64,000 nt of DNA from JBBPYC01 sp038200275 (GTDB lineage Bacteria; Pseudomonadota; Gammaproteobacteria; Burkholderiales; Burkholderiaceae_C). Every line of letters begins with the position of its first letter. Position 1 is the stretch's first letter. The notes under the pieces were generated by a model. That model saw nothing but the letters and a program-made list of their open reading frames with translations, ran no database searches and was not told the DNA's origin. Where the stretch lies: NCBI GenBank assembly GCA_038200275.1, contig JBBPYC010000036.1, positions 12,398-76,397 on the forward strand. The letters are read 5' to 3'. Position numbers and translations under genes: made by a program. Positions 23,939 through 32,144 of this stretch are shown one piece after another.

Positions 23939-24589
23939 CGGCGACGACGTAGCCATCGTCGACGCATCGCAAGACGCATTCCCCGGCGTCGCACTGCACG
24001 TTGACGAAGCTGGAATCAGGAGCCGGCCATCACCACGGAGCGATTGCGAAAGTCGCTGCGCGACGACCACCTACGAACCAGGTAGCGGCCCCTGCGGAAA
24101 AGAAGGCCGTGACCGCGCTCCCTGCGCCGCCTGCTCGGCGGTCTCACTCCAGCAGCTAGCAGCCTATCCGCGCGACCTGTGGAAACGCTCGGTCCTGTTT
24201 TGAGATGCGCTGCGCAAGCGCGCCGGCAACGTGCTCAAGCACGAATTCATAGGAATGCCGCGGTCGCTCGACTTCACGAGCAGAACACATGTCGACGTGC
24301 GCTGCTTTGCGTGCCCAGGCAGCTGCGCTTTGCTGCGCATGACCCTGGTCATCGACGAATGCTGGGACGATGGCGTTGCAACGTTGCAAGCCGCCCTCTG
24401 TCGCTGTAGACCCACGCGCAGCGATAGCGACAACGAGCAGCAGTCCGATGTGGACCCGCGGCGGCTTGTCCTTGGGTGTACACAGCCTGGTACATGCACG
24501 GCGTCCGCGGGAGCGCCGTCTTCGTACCCAGCGTTGATAGATGCGAGAGCGGTCCGCAGACGAATCCCGGATGGCGCAGACCTTTGCCC
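23939..24589. other. Intergenic region without a supported gene
   Basis: About 650 bases between the convergent DUF5676 and GH94 genes. Short open frames exist on both strands but show no domain, no ribosome site and unusual composition (Cys and Arg runs). I see no repeat, terminator or palindrome of the regulon type here. Confidence 0.5.
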
Positions 24590-27500
24590 TCAGCCCGCAA
24601 GCAGCGCGAGCACAACCGTGTGTTCTTGCCCGTCGTCGATCAGTTCGATGGACTGTCCGGGCTGCTCGACATTGTCGATCGTCAGCCGTGACGCGCTGTC
24701 CGCAGCCGGTGCTCGCTGCACGGTGATGTGATAACCGGTCTGCCCATGGCGGTAATGCAGGCGGAACGACTGCCAGTCGGCGGGCACACACGGAGAGAAC
24801 GACAGCTTGTTCGCTTCGACCCTCAGACCCAGCAGCGATTCCACGATGAAACGGTACATCCAGGCGGCCGACCCGGTGTACCAGGTCCAGCCGCCGCGTC
24901 CGGCATGCGGCGCAAACGCATAGACGTCCGACGCCAGCACATAGGGCTCGGTCTTGTAGACCGCAACGGCGTCGGGCGACCGCGCGTGGTTGACCGGAGC
25001 AATCATGTCGAAGAGTTCCCACGCGCGCTGGGAGTCGCCGAGCTTGGCGAAAGCCATGGCCGCCCAGACGGCGGCGTGCGTGTACTGGCCGCCGTTTTCG
25101 CGGATGCCCTTGACGTAGCCCTGGATGTAGCCCGGGCTCGGATCTGAATGATCGAACGGTGGGTCGAGCAACTGGATCAGTGCCGTGTCGCGCTGCACCA
25201 GATGTTCATCGACCGCCCGCATGGCTTGGCGCCGGCGTTGCGGCGTACTCGCTCCCGACAGCACCGACCAGCTCTGTGCGATCGAATCGATGCGGCACTC
25301 TGCGTTGCCAGCGCTGCCGAGCGGCGACCCGTCGTCGAACCAGGCGCGGCGATACCAGGCGCCGTCCCAGGCATTCGCGTCGATGGCGGTACGCAAACGT
25401 GCCGCCTCTGCAGTACAGCGCTCCACAATCTGGTCATCACCACGCCCCTGCGCCAGCGCCGCGAACTCGGTCAGCACGGAATAGATGAAAAAACCGAGCC
25501 AGACGCTCTCGCCCTTGCCGGCGACGCCGACGAGGTTCATGCCGTCGTTCCAGTCGCCCGAGCCCATCAGCGGCAATCCATGCGTACCGAAGCGCAAGCC
25601 ATGCTCGATCGAGCGCACGCAGTGCTCGAAGAGACTCGCCGCTTGAGCGGAGCGGTCCGGCAGCTCGTAGCGCGACTCCTGACCGGGCTCGAGCAGCGGC
25701 GCTTCGAGAAAGGGAACTTGCTCATCGAGCACGGCGCGGTCTCCGGTGACCGAGACATAGCGGCATGCCGCGAGCGGCAGCCAGAGGTAGTCGTCCGAAC
25801 ACCGGGTGCGCACGCCGCGCCCCGCGGGCGGATGCCACCAGTGCTGCACATCGCCTTCGACGAACTGCCGTCCCGCGCAGCGCAGCAGTTGCTCACGTGC
25901 GAGCTCGGGCGCAGCGTGGACCAGGGCCATCGAGTCCTGCAACTGGTCGCGAAAGCCGAACGCGCCGCTCGATTGATAGAAGGCGTTGCGCGCCCAGAGC
26001 CGGCTGGCAATGACCTGGTAGAGCAGCCAGCCGTTGGTGAGCAGGTCGAGCGCGCGCTTCGGCGTTTCGACCTGTACCGCACCAAGGATCTGCTGCCAGT
26101 GCACCTTGACCGTCGCCAGCGCCTCGTGAGCCACCGCAGTGCCGCGCCAACGCTGCACAAGTTTGCCGGCTTCTTCCAGGCTATCGCCAGCGCCGAGCCG
26201 AAAGACGATCTCACGCGTCTGCTCCGGCTCGAGCTCGCATGGCAGGCGAATGGCAGCGCACGGGTCGAGCGCATACCCCAGCGTGCCAGCAAGCTGCAGC
26301 CGCGACATCGCAGCCGGATGCCGCAACGTGCCATGCTGGCCAAGGAATTCGTGGCGATCGCCGGTGAGGCATGCGGCGGCAATACCGTCGGCGTCGAAGA
26401 ACGCGGTGCGGCCGGCGAATTCGGTGTTGTACATGTTGCGAGCCAACACCGCACCGCTGTCCGGGTCGAGCTGCGTGTTCACCTGCATGCGCGTCTTCTG
26501 CGCCTCGTCGCCAAGCACCCACTGGAGGTAGCCAGTCACCGAAAGCCGACGTTTGCGCCCCGACGCGTTCTTCAGCTTGACGACGCAGAACTTCACCGGC
26601 GCATCGATCGCCACGAACATCGTGAGTTCGGTCTCGACGCCAGCCTCCTCGTGCTCGAAGACGCTGTAGCCGAAGCCGTGCCGCGTCAGGTAGGGACCGG
26701 TGCCGGCGCATGGCAGCTTCGTGGGCGACCAGTAGCGGCCGCTCTCCTCGTCGCGGATATAAAACGCTTCGGTGTTGGCGTCGCCGACGGGGTCGTTCGA
26801 CCACGGTGTGAGGCGAAACGTCTGTGCGTTCTCGGTCCATGTCGTCGCGCTGCCACTTTCGGAGACCAGCGTGCCGAACGACGGGTTCGCGAGGATGTTG
26901 ACCCAGGGGACCGGCGTGGTCTGCTCGGGTTGCATCGTGATGACGTATTCGCGCCCGTCGGCACTGAATCCCCCCGTGCCGTTGGCGAAAAGCAGGTCGT
27001 CCTGCGGCTGTGGGGGCGGCGGCTCGGCCCACGCCGCATCCTCATCGCTTCCATCGCGGCGCCCCAACACCGGCTCAAGGAGCGGGTTCGGCCTTGCATC
27101 GCCGCTTGCGAGTCGATCCGCCAGCGACCCGTCCGCACCGTCGATCACGACGCGAGCCACAGTTTGGAGAAGAACGAGGTCGTCGGCGGAGAGCTTGCCC
27201 TCGTCGCGCAGGAACAGCCCGCCCGGCTTGTCGATTCGCTCCGACTGCCCAAGGTCCGCGATCAGCTTGGAAAGCGCTTCACCCAACGCGCCGCCGCCAG
27301 CGGATGCCGTATGCACGAGCACCAGGTCGACGGTCAGGCCGTGCGAGCGCCAGTAGGCGTGGGCCTGCACGAGTTGACGCGCCGTGCCGATGTGGGCTGT
27401 GTCGGCGATGCGCAGCAAGACAATGGGAAGGTCGCCGGAGATGGCATACGCCCACAAGCCGGACTGGCCTTGCCGGTTTTTGGCAAGCAGCTCCGCCGGC

Positions 27501-28501
27501 GCGCGCAGCGACGCGCCGGGGTAGACGACTGCGCCAGCGAGCGCATCGAACAGCAACGCATCGGCCGGCCTCGCCTGAATTGCTTCGAGAATGCTGTGTC
27601 CGTAGGTGGATGCGGTGGCCAGGATGTGGTCGGCGTTGCCTCGCTTGAGGTACTTGTCGATCAGCGCGAGACACGCTTCACGGGTCGCGCCCACGCCGCT
27701 CACAATGTCGATCACCGTCTCCGCACCAGCGTCGAGTGCGATCTGGCAACGGATCGCCGCGATCGGGTCGAGCACCGGCCCGGCGCTGCCTGACAAGAGC
27801 GCGCCATCGCTCATCGCGTGCGGGTCGGTTGTGCTGCGGCCACGGCCGATGAAGCGCATGCGGTCGGTCTCGAAAGACAACGACTTTTGCGCCGCGACGC
27901 CGGCACTGAGCAAATGGAACATCCAGATCGCCGGCGCGCCGCCGGTGCTGGCGCGGCGCCAAGCCAGGATCGCGCCGCGTTCGGGCAGGATCTCGGTCTC
28001 GACGAAGAGCTTGCTGAACGCCGGATGCGCGGCGTCGGCCGCGGCCGGTCCGACCACAAGCTCGGTGTAAGTCGTCAGCTCGATCGCACGCGCCCGCTCC
28101 GACGCGTTGGCGATGCGCAGCCGCCGCAGCTCGACGTCGTCTTCGGACGCCACCGCGATTTCGGTTCGTGTGTCGATGCCGTGGTCGCTGCGGTGGATCG
28201 CCGCAAGCCCCGTCGTAAATGACGTCTCATACGCCTCGGGCCGTCGCAAAGTCGGCTGATAGGCCGTCGACCAGACCTCCCCGCTGACGGCGTCGCGAAG
28301 GTAGCAGTAGGCGCCGCCGTCGTCGCAGGTCGGGTCCGCACGCCAGCGCGTGACCGCCAAATCGTTCCAGTGGCTGTAACCGCCGCCGGCGCTCGTGAGC
28401 ATCACGTGGTAGCGACCGTTCGACAGCAGGTGAAGCTGCTGGCGTCGGGCGGGCGGCATGGCTGCGGCGGCGAAGGGTATGTGCGGGTTGGCAGAGTTCA
28501 T
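24590..28501 (-). CDS. GH94 protein equal to the C-terminal half of cyclic beta-1,2-glucan synthase
   Basis: The 1303-residue protein lacks the glycosyltransferase half of NdvB-type synthases (about 2800 residues) but contains the two carbohydrate-binding/GH94 blocks of the C-terminal half. The N-terminal block begins LHLLSNGRYHVMLTSAGGGY and SHWNDLAVTRWR. A second block near residue 500 has FANGTGGFSADGREYVI and TPVPWVNILANP. The catalytic (alpha/alpha)6 part has GSGDWNDGMNLVG with the general acid Asp near residue 982, and GGWTWYTGSAAWMYR. GH94 enzymes phosphorolyse beta-glucosides, including 1,2-beta-oligoglucans. With the glucoamylase-like protein at 4660 it would suit turnover of beta-1,2-glucans. 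No signal peptide is seen. Two palindromes lie upstream (28648, 28714). Confidence 0.88.
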   Translation of the reverse strand: MNSANPHIPFAAAAMPPARRQQLHLLSNGRYHVMLTSAGGGYSHWNDLAVTRWRADPTCDDGGAYCYLRDAVSGEVWSTAYQPTLRRPEAYETSFTTGLAAIHRSDHGIDTRTEIAVASEDDVELRRLRIANASERARAIELTTYTELVVGPAAADAAHPAFSKLFVETEILPERGAILAWRRASTGGAPAIWMFHLLSAGVAAQKSLSFETDRMRFIGRGRSTTDPHAMSDGALLSGSAGPVLDPIAAIRCQIALDAGAETVIDIVSGVGATREACLALIDKYLKRGNADHILATASTYGHSILEAIQARPADALLFDALAGAVVYPGASLRAPAELLAKNRQGQSGLWAYAISGDLPIVLLRIADTAHIGTARQLVQAHAYWRSHGLTVDLVLVHTASAGGGALGEALSKLIADLGQSERIDKPGGLFLRDEGKLSADDLVLLQTVARVVIDGADGSLADRLASGDARPNPLLEPVLGRRDGSDEDAAWAEPPPPQPQDDLLFANGTGGFSADGREYVITMQPEQTTPVPWVNILANPSFGTLVSESGSATTWTENAQTFRLTPWSNDPVGDANTEAFYIRDEESGRYWSPTKLPCAGTGPYLTRHGFGYSVFEHEEAGVETELTMFVAIDAPVKFCVVKLKNASGRKRRLSVTGYLQWVLGDEAQKTRMQVNTQLDPDSGAVLARNMYNTEFAGRTAFFDADGIAAACLTGDRHEFLGQHGTLRHPAAMSRLQLAGTLGYALDPCAAIRLPCELEPEQTREIVFRLGAGDSLEEAGKLVQRWRGTAVAHEALATVKVHWQQILGAVQVETPKRALDLLTNGWLLYQVIASRLWARNAFYQSSGAFGFRDQLQDSMALVHAAPELAREQLLRCAGRQFVEGDVQHWWHPPAGRGVRTRCSDDYLWLPLAACRYVSVTGDRAVLDEQVPFLEAPLLEPGQESRYELPDRSAQAASLFEHCVRSIEHGLRFGTHGLPLMGSGDWNDGMNLVGVAGKGESVWLGFFIYSVLTEFAALAQGRGDDQIVERCTAEAARLRTAIDANAWDGAWYRRAWFDDGSPLGSAGNAECRIDSIAQSWSVLSGASTPQRRRQAMRAVDEHLVQRDTALIQLLDPPFDHSDPSPGYIQGYVKGIRENGGQYTHAAVWAAMAFAKLGDSQRAWELFDMIAPVNHARSPDAVAVYKTEPYVLASDVYAFAPHAGRGGWTWYTGSAAWMYRFIVESLLGLRVEANKLSFSPCVPADWQSFRLHYRHGQTGYHITVQRAPAADSASRLTIDNVEQPGQSIELIDDGQEHTVVLALLAG

Positions 28502-28647
28502 GATGAAAGGCGGATCAACAGACGGAGTTCGAAACGCTGACTGGTCTCACCACATCGCGGAGAAACAGCCAGCACCGGGAAATGACGCGACTGATGGAGG
28601 TCGCTTTGGCTTTCGGACGCAGCGTGCACGGGCGCGACGCTGCGGTC

Positions 28648-28663
28648 TGTGCGCTGTCGCACG
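28648..28663. promoter_or_regulatory. TGTGCG-CTGT-CGCACG palindrome (site 8)
   Basis: One change in the right arm, preceded by GTC. Its centre is about 154 nt upstream of the GH94 gene (minus strand), in the divergent region with the PLD gene. Confidence 0.55.
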
Positions 28664-28713
28664 CAAGCTGCGGCGCCGCGCATATGCCCGTGACACAGCC
28701 GCCCGAGGTCGTC

Positions 28714-28729
28714 CGTGCGCTGGCGCACG
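28714..28729. promoter_or_regulatory. CGTGCG-CTGG-CGCACG palindrome (site 9)
   Basis: Perfectly symmetric, with GTC on the left and GAC on the right (GTCCGTGCG and CGCACGGAC). Only 34 nt before the annotated ATG of the PLD gene, so either the start of that gene is further downstream or the site serves the GH94 gene. Confidence 0.5.
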
Positions 28730-28762
28730 GACGACGAAGCCCGGCCGATGTAGCTTCGCACC

Positions 28763-30001
28763 ATGCATCCATACGCGTTGACAGCCGGCCCCGGGGGTTC
28801 GCCCTTCCCGGCCGGTGCCTCGCCGTCTTCGGCCAGCGCGACGGATCGGACATGCTTGTCTTTTGATGCAAGATCAAACAGCGCCGGCGTGCATGACCGT
28901 CACGCGCAGCGCGCGGTGGCCAGCGCGCTGCCGCCGCGCGCACCATCAGGCGCCGACTTGTTCACCGAGGGCGACGCCCTCTACGCGGCAATGCTTGCGT
29001 CGATCCGCAGCGCCAGCCGAACCGTGCGCCTGGAGAGCTACATCTTCGCGAGCGATGAGGTCGGCCACGCGTTCGTCGCTGCTTTGACCGAGCGCGCGCT
29101 GGCCGGCGTCGACGTGCGCTTGCATCTGGACGCGGCGGGTGCGGTCGGATTGCTTGCGCCCTCGCTGTTGCGCGCCGCTCGCACCGCCGGCGTTCAGCTG
29201 AAGTGGTTCCACCGCTGGAGCTGGCGCAGCCCGCTGCGCTACAACCGGCGCAACCACCGCAAGCTGCTCGTGGTCGACGAGCGGATCGCCTACGTCGGCG
29301 GATTCAACATTCACCGATCGAGCTCGCGCCAGTTTTTTGGCGAAGCCCGATGGCGCGACAGCCATGCCGCCCTCACCGGTCCCCTGGTGGGCGTTGCCGC
29401 GAAGCTCTTCGATGCCTTCTGGCGCGGCCATCTGCACTGGTCGCCCGCCGAGGCGGACAGCGCGAACCTGATCTCGAACCACACGCGCATCTGCAGACAC
29501 CGCATTCGCTGCCTGTATGCCGACGCCTTTGCCGCGGCACGGGATCGCATCTGCCTGACCACCCCGTACTTCGTACCCGACCTGCTCATGCAGCAGCGCC
29601 TGATGGCGGCCGCCCGCCGCGGCGTCGACGTGCGACTGCTGGTGCCTTCGCGCAGCGACGTGCCGCTGACGCGCTGGGCAGCGCACGCCTTCTACGCTGC
29701 GCTGATCGCTGCCGGCGTGCGAATCTACGAGTATCTGCCGCGCATGCTGCACGCCAAGACGGTGTCGATCGACGGCGAGTGGGCGGTACTCGGCACAGCG
29801 AATTTCGACTACCGAAGTTTCTTCCTCAACTACGAGCTGGTCTTCGCGACGCGGGAGCCGGATTTCTGCGTGCGGCTCGAGCGAAGCTTCCAGGCCGATC
29901 TTGCCGAATCGCTCGAGGTCAGTGCCGAGCGTTGGGCCCGGCGGCGCTGGCCGCGGCGTGTCCTTGAGGGCATCGGCTGGACGTTGCGCAGGTGGCTGTG
30001 A
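28763..30001 (+). CDS. Phospholipase D-type cardiolipin synthase
   Basis: The 412-residue protein has two PLDc motifs: NHRKLLVVDERIAYVGGFN (about residue 167) and HAKTVSIDGEWAVLGTANFD (about residue 330). This HxKxxxxD pair, and the length, fit ClsB-like cardiolipin synthases that join phosphatidylglycerol or phosphatidylethanolamine at the membrane. The family match begins near residue 64 (GADLFTEGDALYAAMLASI); the first 60 residues are low-complexity Ser/Ala/Pro, and a later start is possible, which would also leave more room for the palindrome at 28714. Confidence 0.85.
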   Translation: MHPYALTAGPGGSPFPAGASPSSASATDRTCLSFDARSNSAGVHDRHAQRAVASALPPRAPSGADLFTEGDALYAAMLASIRSASRTVRLESYIFASDEVGHAFVAALTERALAGVDVRLHLDAAGAVGLLAPSLLRAARTAGVQLKWFHRWSWRSPLRYNRRNHRKLLVVDERIAYVGGFNIHRSSSRQFFGEARWRDSHAALTGPLVGVAAKLFDAFWRGHLHWSPAEADSANLISNHTRICRHRIRCLYADAFAAARDRICLTTPYFVPDLLMQQRLMAAARRGVDVRLLVPSRSDVPLTRWAAHAFYAALIAAGVRIYEYLPRMLHAKTVSIDGEWAVLGTANFDYRSFFLNYELVFATREPDFCVRLERSFQADLAESLEVSAERWARRRWPRRVLEGIGWTLRRWL

Positions 30002-30003
30002 GC

Positions 30004-30765
30004 ATGACCGAACCATCGTTTCACTACACCTGGCTCGTATGGGCGTCGGCTTTCCTTATCCCCTGGGCGGCGCTGTTCGTCGCGCAGCCCGAACTGCGCC
30101 GGCCGATGTTGTCGGCCAGCGTGCTGACCGCGCCTTTCGGCTTGACCGAGCCGCTGTTCGTTCCGGCGTACTGGCATCCGCCCAGCCTATTCGACCTGGC
30201 AGAGCGCACCGGCTTCGACCTCGAGAGCTTCATCTTCAGTTTCACCCTCGGCGGATTGGGTGTGGCCGGCTATCGCGCCTTGACCCGTGTCCCCGTGCAG
30301 GTCATCGACGAGCACGAGCGCGCGGGCGCGCGACATCGCCGGCATTTGCTGGCGCTTTTGGCACCGTTCCTCGTGTTCGCCGCGCTGGTCTGGCTGCCAT
30401 GGAACCCGATCTACCCGGGCATTGTCGCGATGGCGCTGGGTGCGGCGGCCGCGGTGCTATGCCGGCCCGACCTCTGGCGCAACACGCTGTTCGGCGGCGC
30501 CGTCTTTCTCGGCTTGTACACGGTGTTCCTGCTCGGGCTCAAATGGTTGTGGCCCGGCTACATCGAGACCGTGTGGAACCTCGACGCCCTGCTCGGCTGG
30601 CACCCGTGGGGACTGCCCATCGAGGAGCTGCTGTTCGGCTTTGCGTTCGGCATGTACTGGAGCAGCGTCTACGAGCACCTGACCTGGCACCGAACCCCAC
30701 TCGCTAGTCGGCGTGCCCCAGCGGGCGGCGGACGGGCGGGGCCACGCGTCCGCGCTCGCAAGTAA
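30004..30765 (+). CDS. Lycopene cyclase domain membrane protein
   Basis: This 253-residue protein has about seven membrane helices and the motif WGLPIEELLFGFAFGMYWSS, corresponding to the PxEE signature of the heterodimeric and fused CrtYc/CrtYd lycopene cyclases. No other carotenoid gene (crtE, crtB, crtI) is near, so the substrate may not be lycopene. ATG at 30004 is one base after the PLD stop (TGAGCATG); translation is probably coupled. The C-terminal 25 residues are Arg/Gly-rich. Confidence 0.75.
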   Translation: MTEPSFHYTWLVWASAFLIPWAALFVAQPELRRPMLSASVLTAPFGLTEPLFVPAYWHPPSLFDLAERTGFDLESFIFSFTLGGLGVAGYRALTRVPVQVIDEHERAGARHRRHLLALLAPFLVFAALVWLPWNPIYPGIVAMALGAAAAVLCRPDLWRNTLFGGAVFLGLYTVFLLGLKWLWPGYIETVWNLDALLGWHPWGLPIEELLFGFAFGMYWSSVYEHLTWHRTPLASRRAPAGGGRAGPRVRARK

Positions 30766-30777
30766 CAGGCCGCCACG

Positions 30778-32085
30778 ATGCCGTATCCCGATCCTCGTCC
30801 AGCTCCGCCGTCGAATGGCGCGCATTCGTCTGCCGTTATGGCGCTGCTCTGCCTGACCGTGTTCATGGTTGCTCTCGGCTACGCTTCGGGGCTGCCGCTG
30901 CTCCAGCTCTACCTTGCGCCGTACCTCGGCGACACGGCGCAGCCCGAGCGCATCGCCTGGCATGTCGGCATGCTCGGCGGCGTCTACATGCTCGCGCTGT
31001 TCGCTTTCGCACCGTGGTGGGGACGACTGTCCGATCGGCGCGGCAGGACGTTGGCATTGACCGCCGGCTTCGCGGCCTTTCTCGCCGGCAGCGCCGGCAT
31101 CGCCCTGGCTGGCAATCTGTGGGCCGTCTATGGCGCCCGCCTGCTGGCCGGAGCCGGCGCGGCGGCGATCCTGCCAACGGCGCAAGCCTATGTCGCCGAC
31201 GTCAGCGCGGCGGACGATCGCAGCCGCCGCCTCGTGCTGCTCGGCAGCTCGTCGTTCCTGGGATTTCTTGCTGGTCCTGCGGTTGGCACCTGGATCGCCG
31301 GCCCTGTGATGGGCATGACGGTCGGGCAAACGCCGCGCATGGTGAACTGGCCACCGCTGGCAATGGCGATCGTCGGGCTTCCCGTTCTGGTCTTGATCGT
31401 CATGGCCCTGGGTCGAAGCCAAGGACAGACGGACGCTGACCACCGCGCGGTGCGGGGCACGGCCGAGCGCAGGCGCTTTGTGTTCGCGTCGATGGCGCTG
31501 GCACTGCTTGCCGCGTTCTCGGTGGGCACGTTCGAGGTTGGCTTCAACGTGTTCGGCATGCAGACGCTGGGTCTGACCAGCAGCACCATCGCGGTCATGT
31601 TCATCATCTGCAGTCTGGCGATGCTCGCTGCGCAATCGGCCCTGTTGCTGCCGGCCGTGCGCCGCCGCATCGACCAGCGCTGGCTCGCCGCCGCCTTCGC
31701 CGTTGCCGCGAGCGCCCTGGCCACGGCGTCGCTGGTCTCCGGAGCCGCATCGCTGGGCTTGCTGATCATCGCGGTCGGCGTGAGCGTCGGCATCATCGCA
31801 CCGGTCGTGTCGTATGAGCTGCTGGAGCGCGATCACGAACAAAGCGGGCTGGTCATGGGCCGCCAGGCCGCAGCAACCAACCTTGGACAGGCGCTCGGCT
31901 CGTTCGGCGCCGGCCTCCTCTTCGCGCTGCATCCGGTCGCACCCTTCTGGGCGGCTGCGTTCGCTCTCGCGCTTGGCGCATGCGCCGCATTGACGCTTTG
32001 GGGGACGGCGCGCGACGGCGAAATCGCCATTCAGCGCAGATCACCTCTCACACCACATTCGCGACCCGCACTTGCGAGCGGATAG
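30778..32085 (+). CDS. MFS transporter, drug-efflux type
   Basis: The 435-residue protein has twelve predicted helices and the MFS loop motif WWGRLSDRRGRTLAL between helices 2 and 3, with LAGAGAAAILPTAQAYVAD as motif C-like region. These are marks of the DHA1/TetA-like branch of proton-coupled exporters. It lies 12 nt after the lycopene cyclase-like gene and 59 nt before phosphoketolase. The substrate is unknown. Confidence 0.88.
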   Translation: MPYPDPRPAPPSNGAHSSAVMALLCLTVFMVALGYASGLPLLQLYLAPYLGDTAQPERIAWHVGMLGGVYMLALFAFAPWWGRLSDRRGRTLALTAGFAAFLAGSAGIALAGNLWAVYGARLLAGAGAAAILPTAQAYVADVSAADDRSRRLVLLGSSSFLGFLAGPAVGTWIAGPVMGMTVGQTPRMVNWPPLAMAIVGLPVLVLIVMALGRSQGQTDADHRAVRGTAERRRFVFASMALALLAAFSVGTFEVGFNVFGMQTLGLTSSTIAVMFIICSLAMLAAQSALLLPAVRRRIDQRWLAAAFAVAASALATASLVSGAASLGLLIIAVGVSVGIIAPVVSYELLERDHEQSGLVMGRQAAATNLGQALGSFGAGLLFALHPVAPFWAAAFALALGACAALTLWGTARDGEIAIQRRSPLTPHSRPALASG

Positions 32086-32144
32086 GCGCGTCGCCGCTGC
32101 GATCGCTTTTGTCAGTTGAACCGATTAACAACAGGAACCAAGTC

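Noticed and set aside
24156..25022. A 288-codon minus-strand frame overlapping the end of the GH94 gene
   Set aside because: It is out of frame with the GH94 gene, is Arg/Cys-rich and has no domain.
25148..27793. An 881-codon open frame on the plus strand opposite the GH94 gene
   Set aside because: It is the high-GC antisense shadow of a gene with clear family motifs; the protein is Arg/His/Gly-rich with no domain and no ribosome site.
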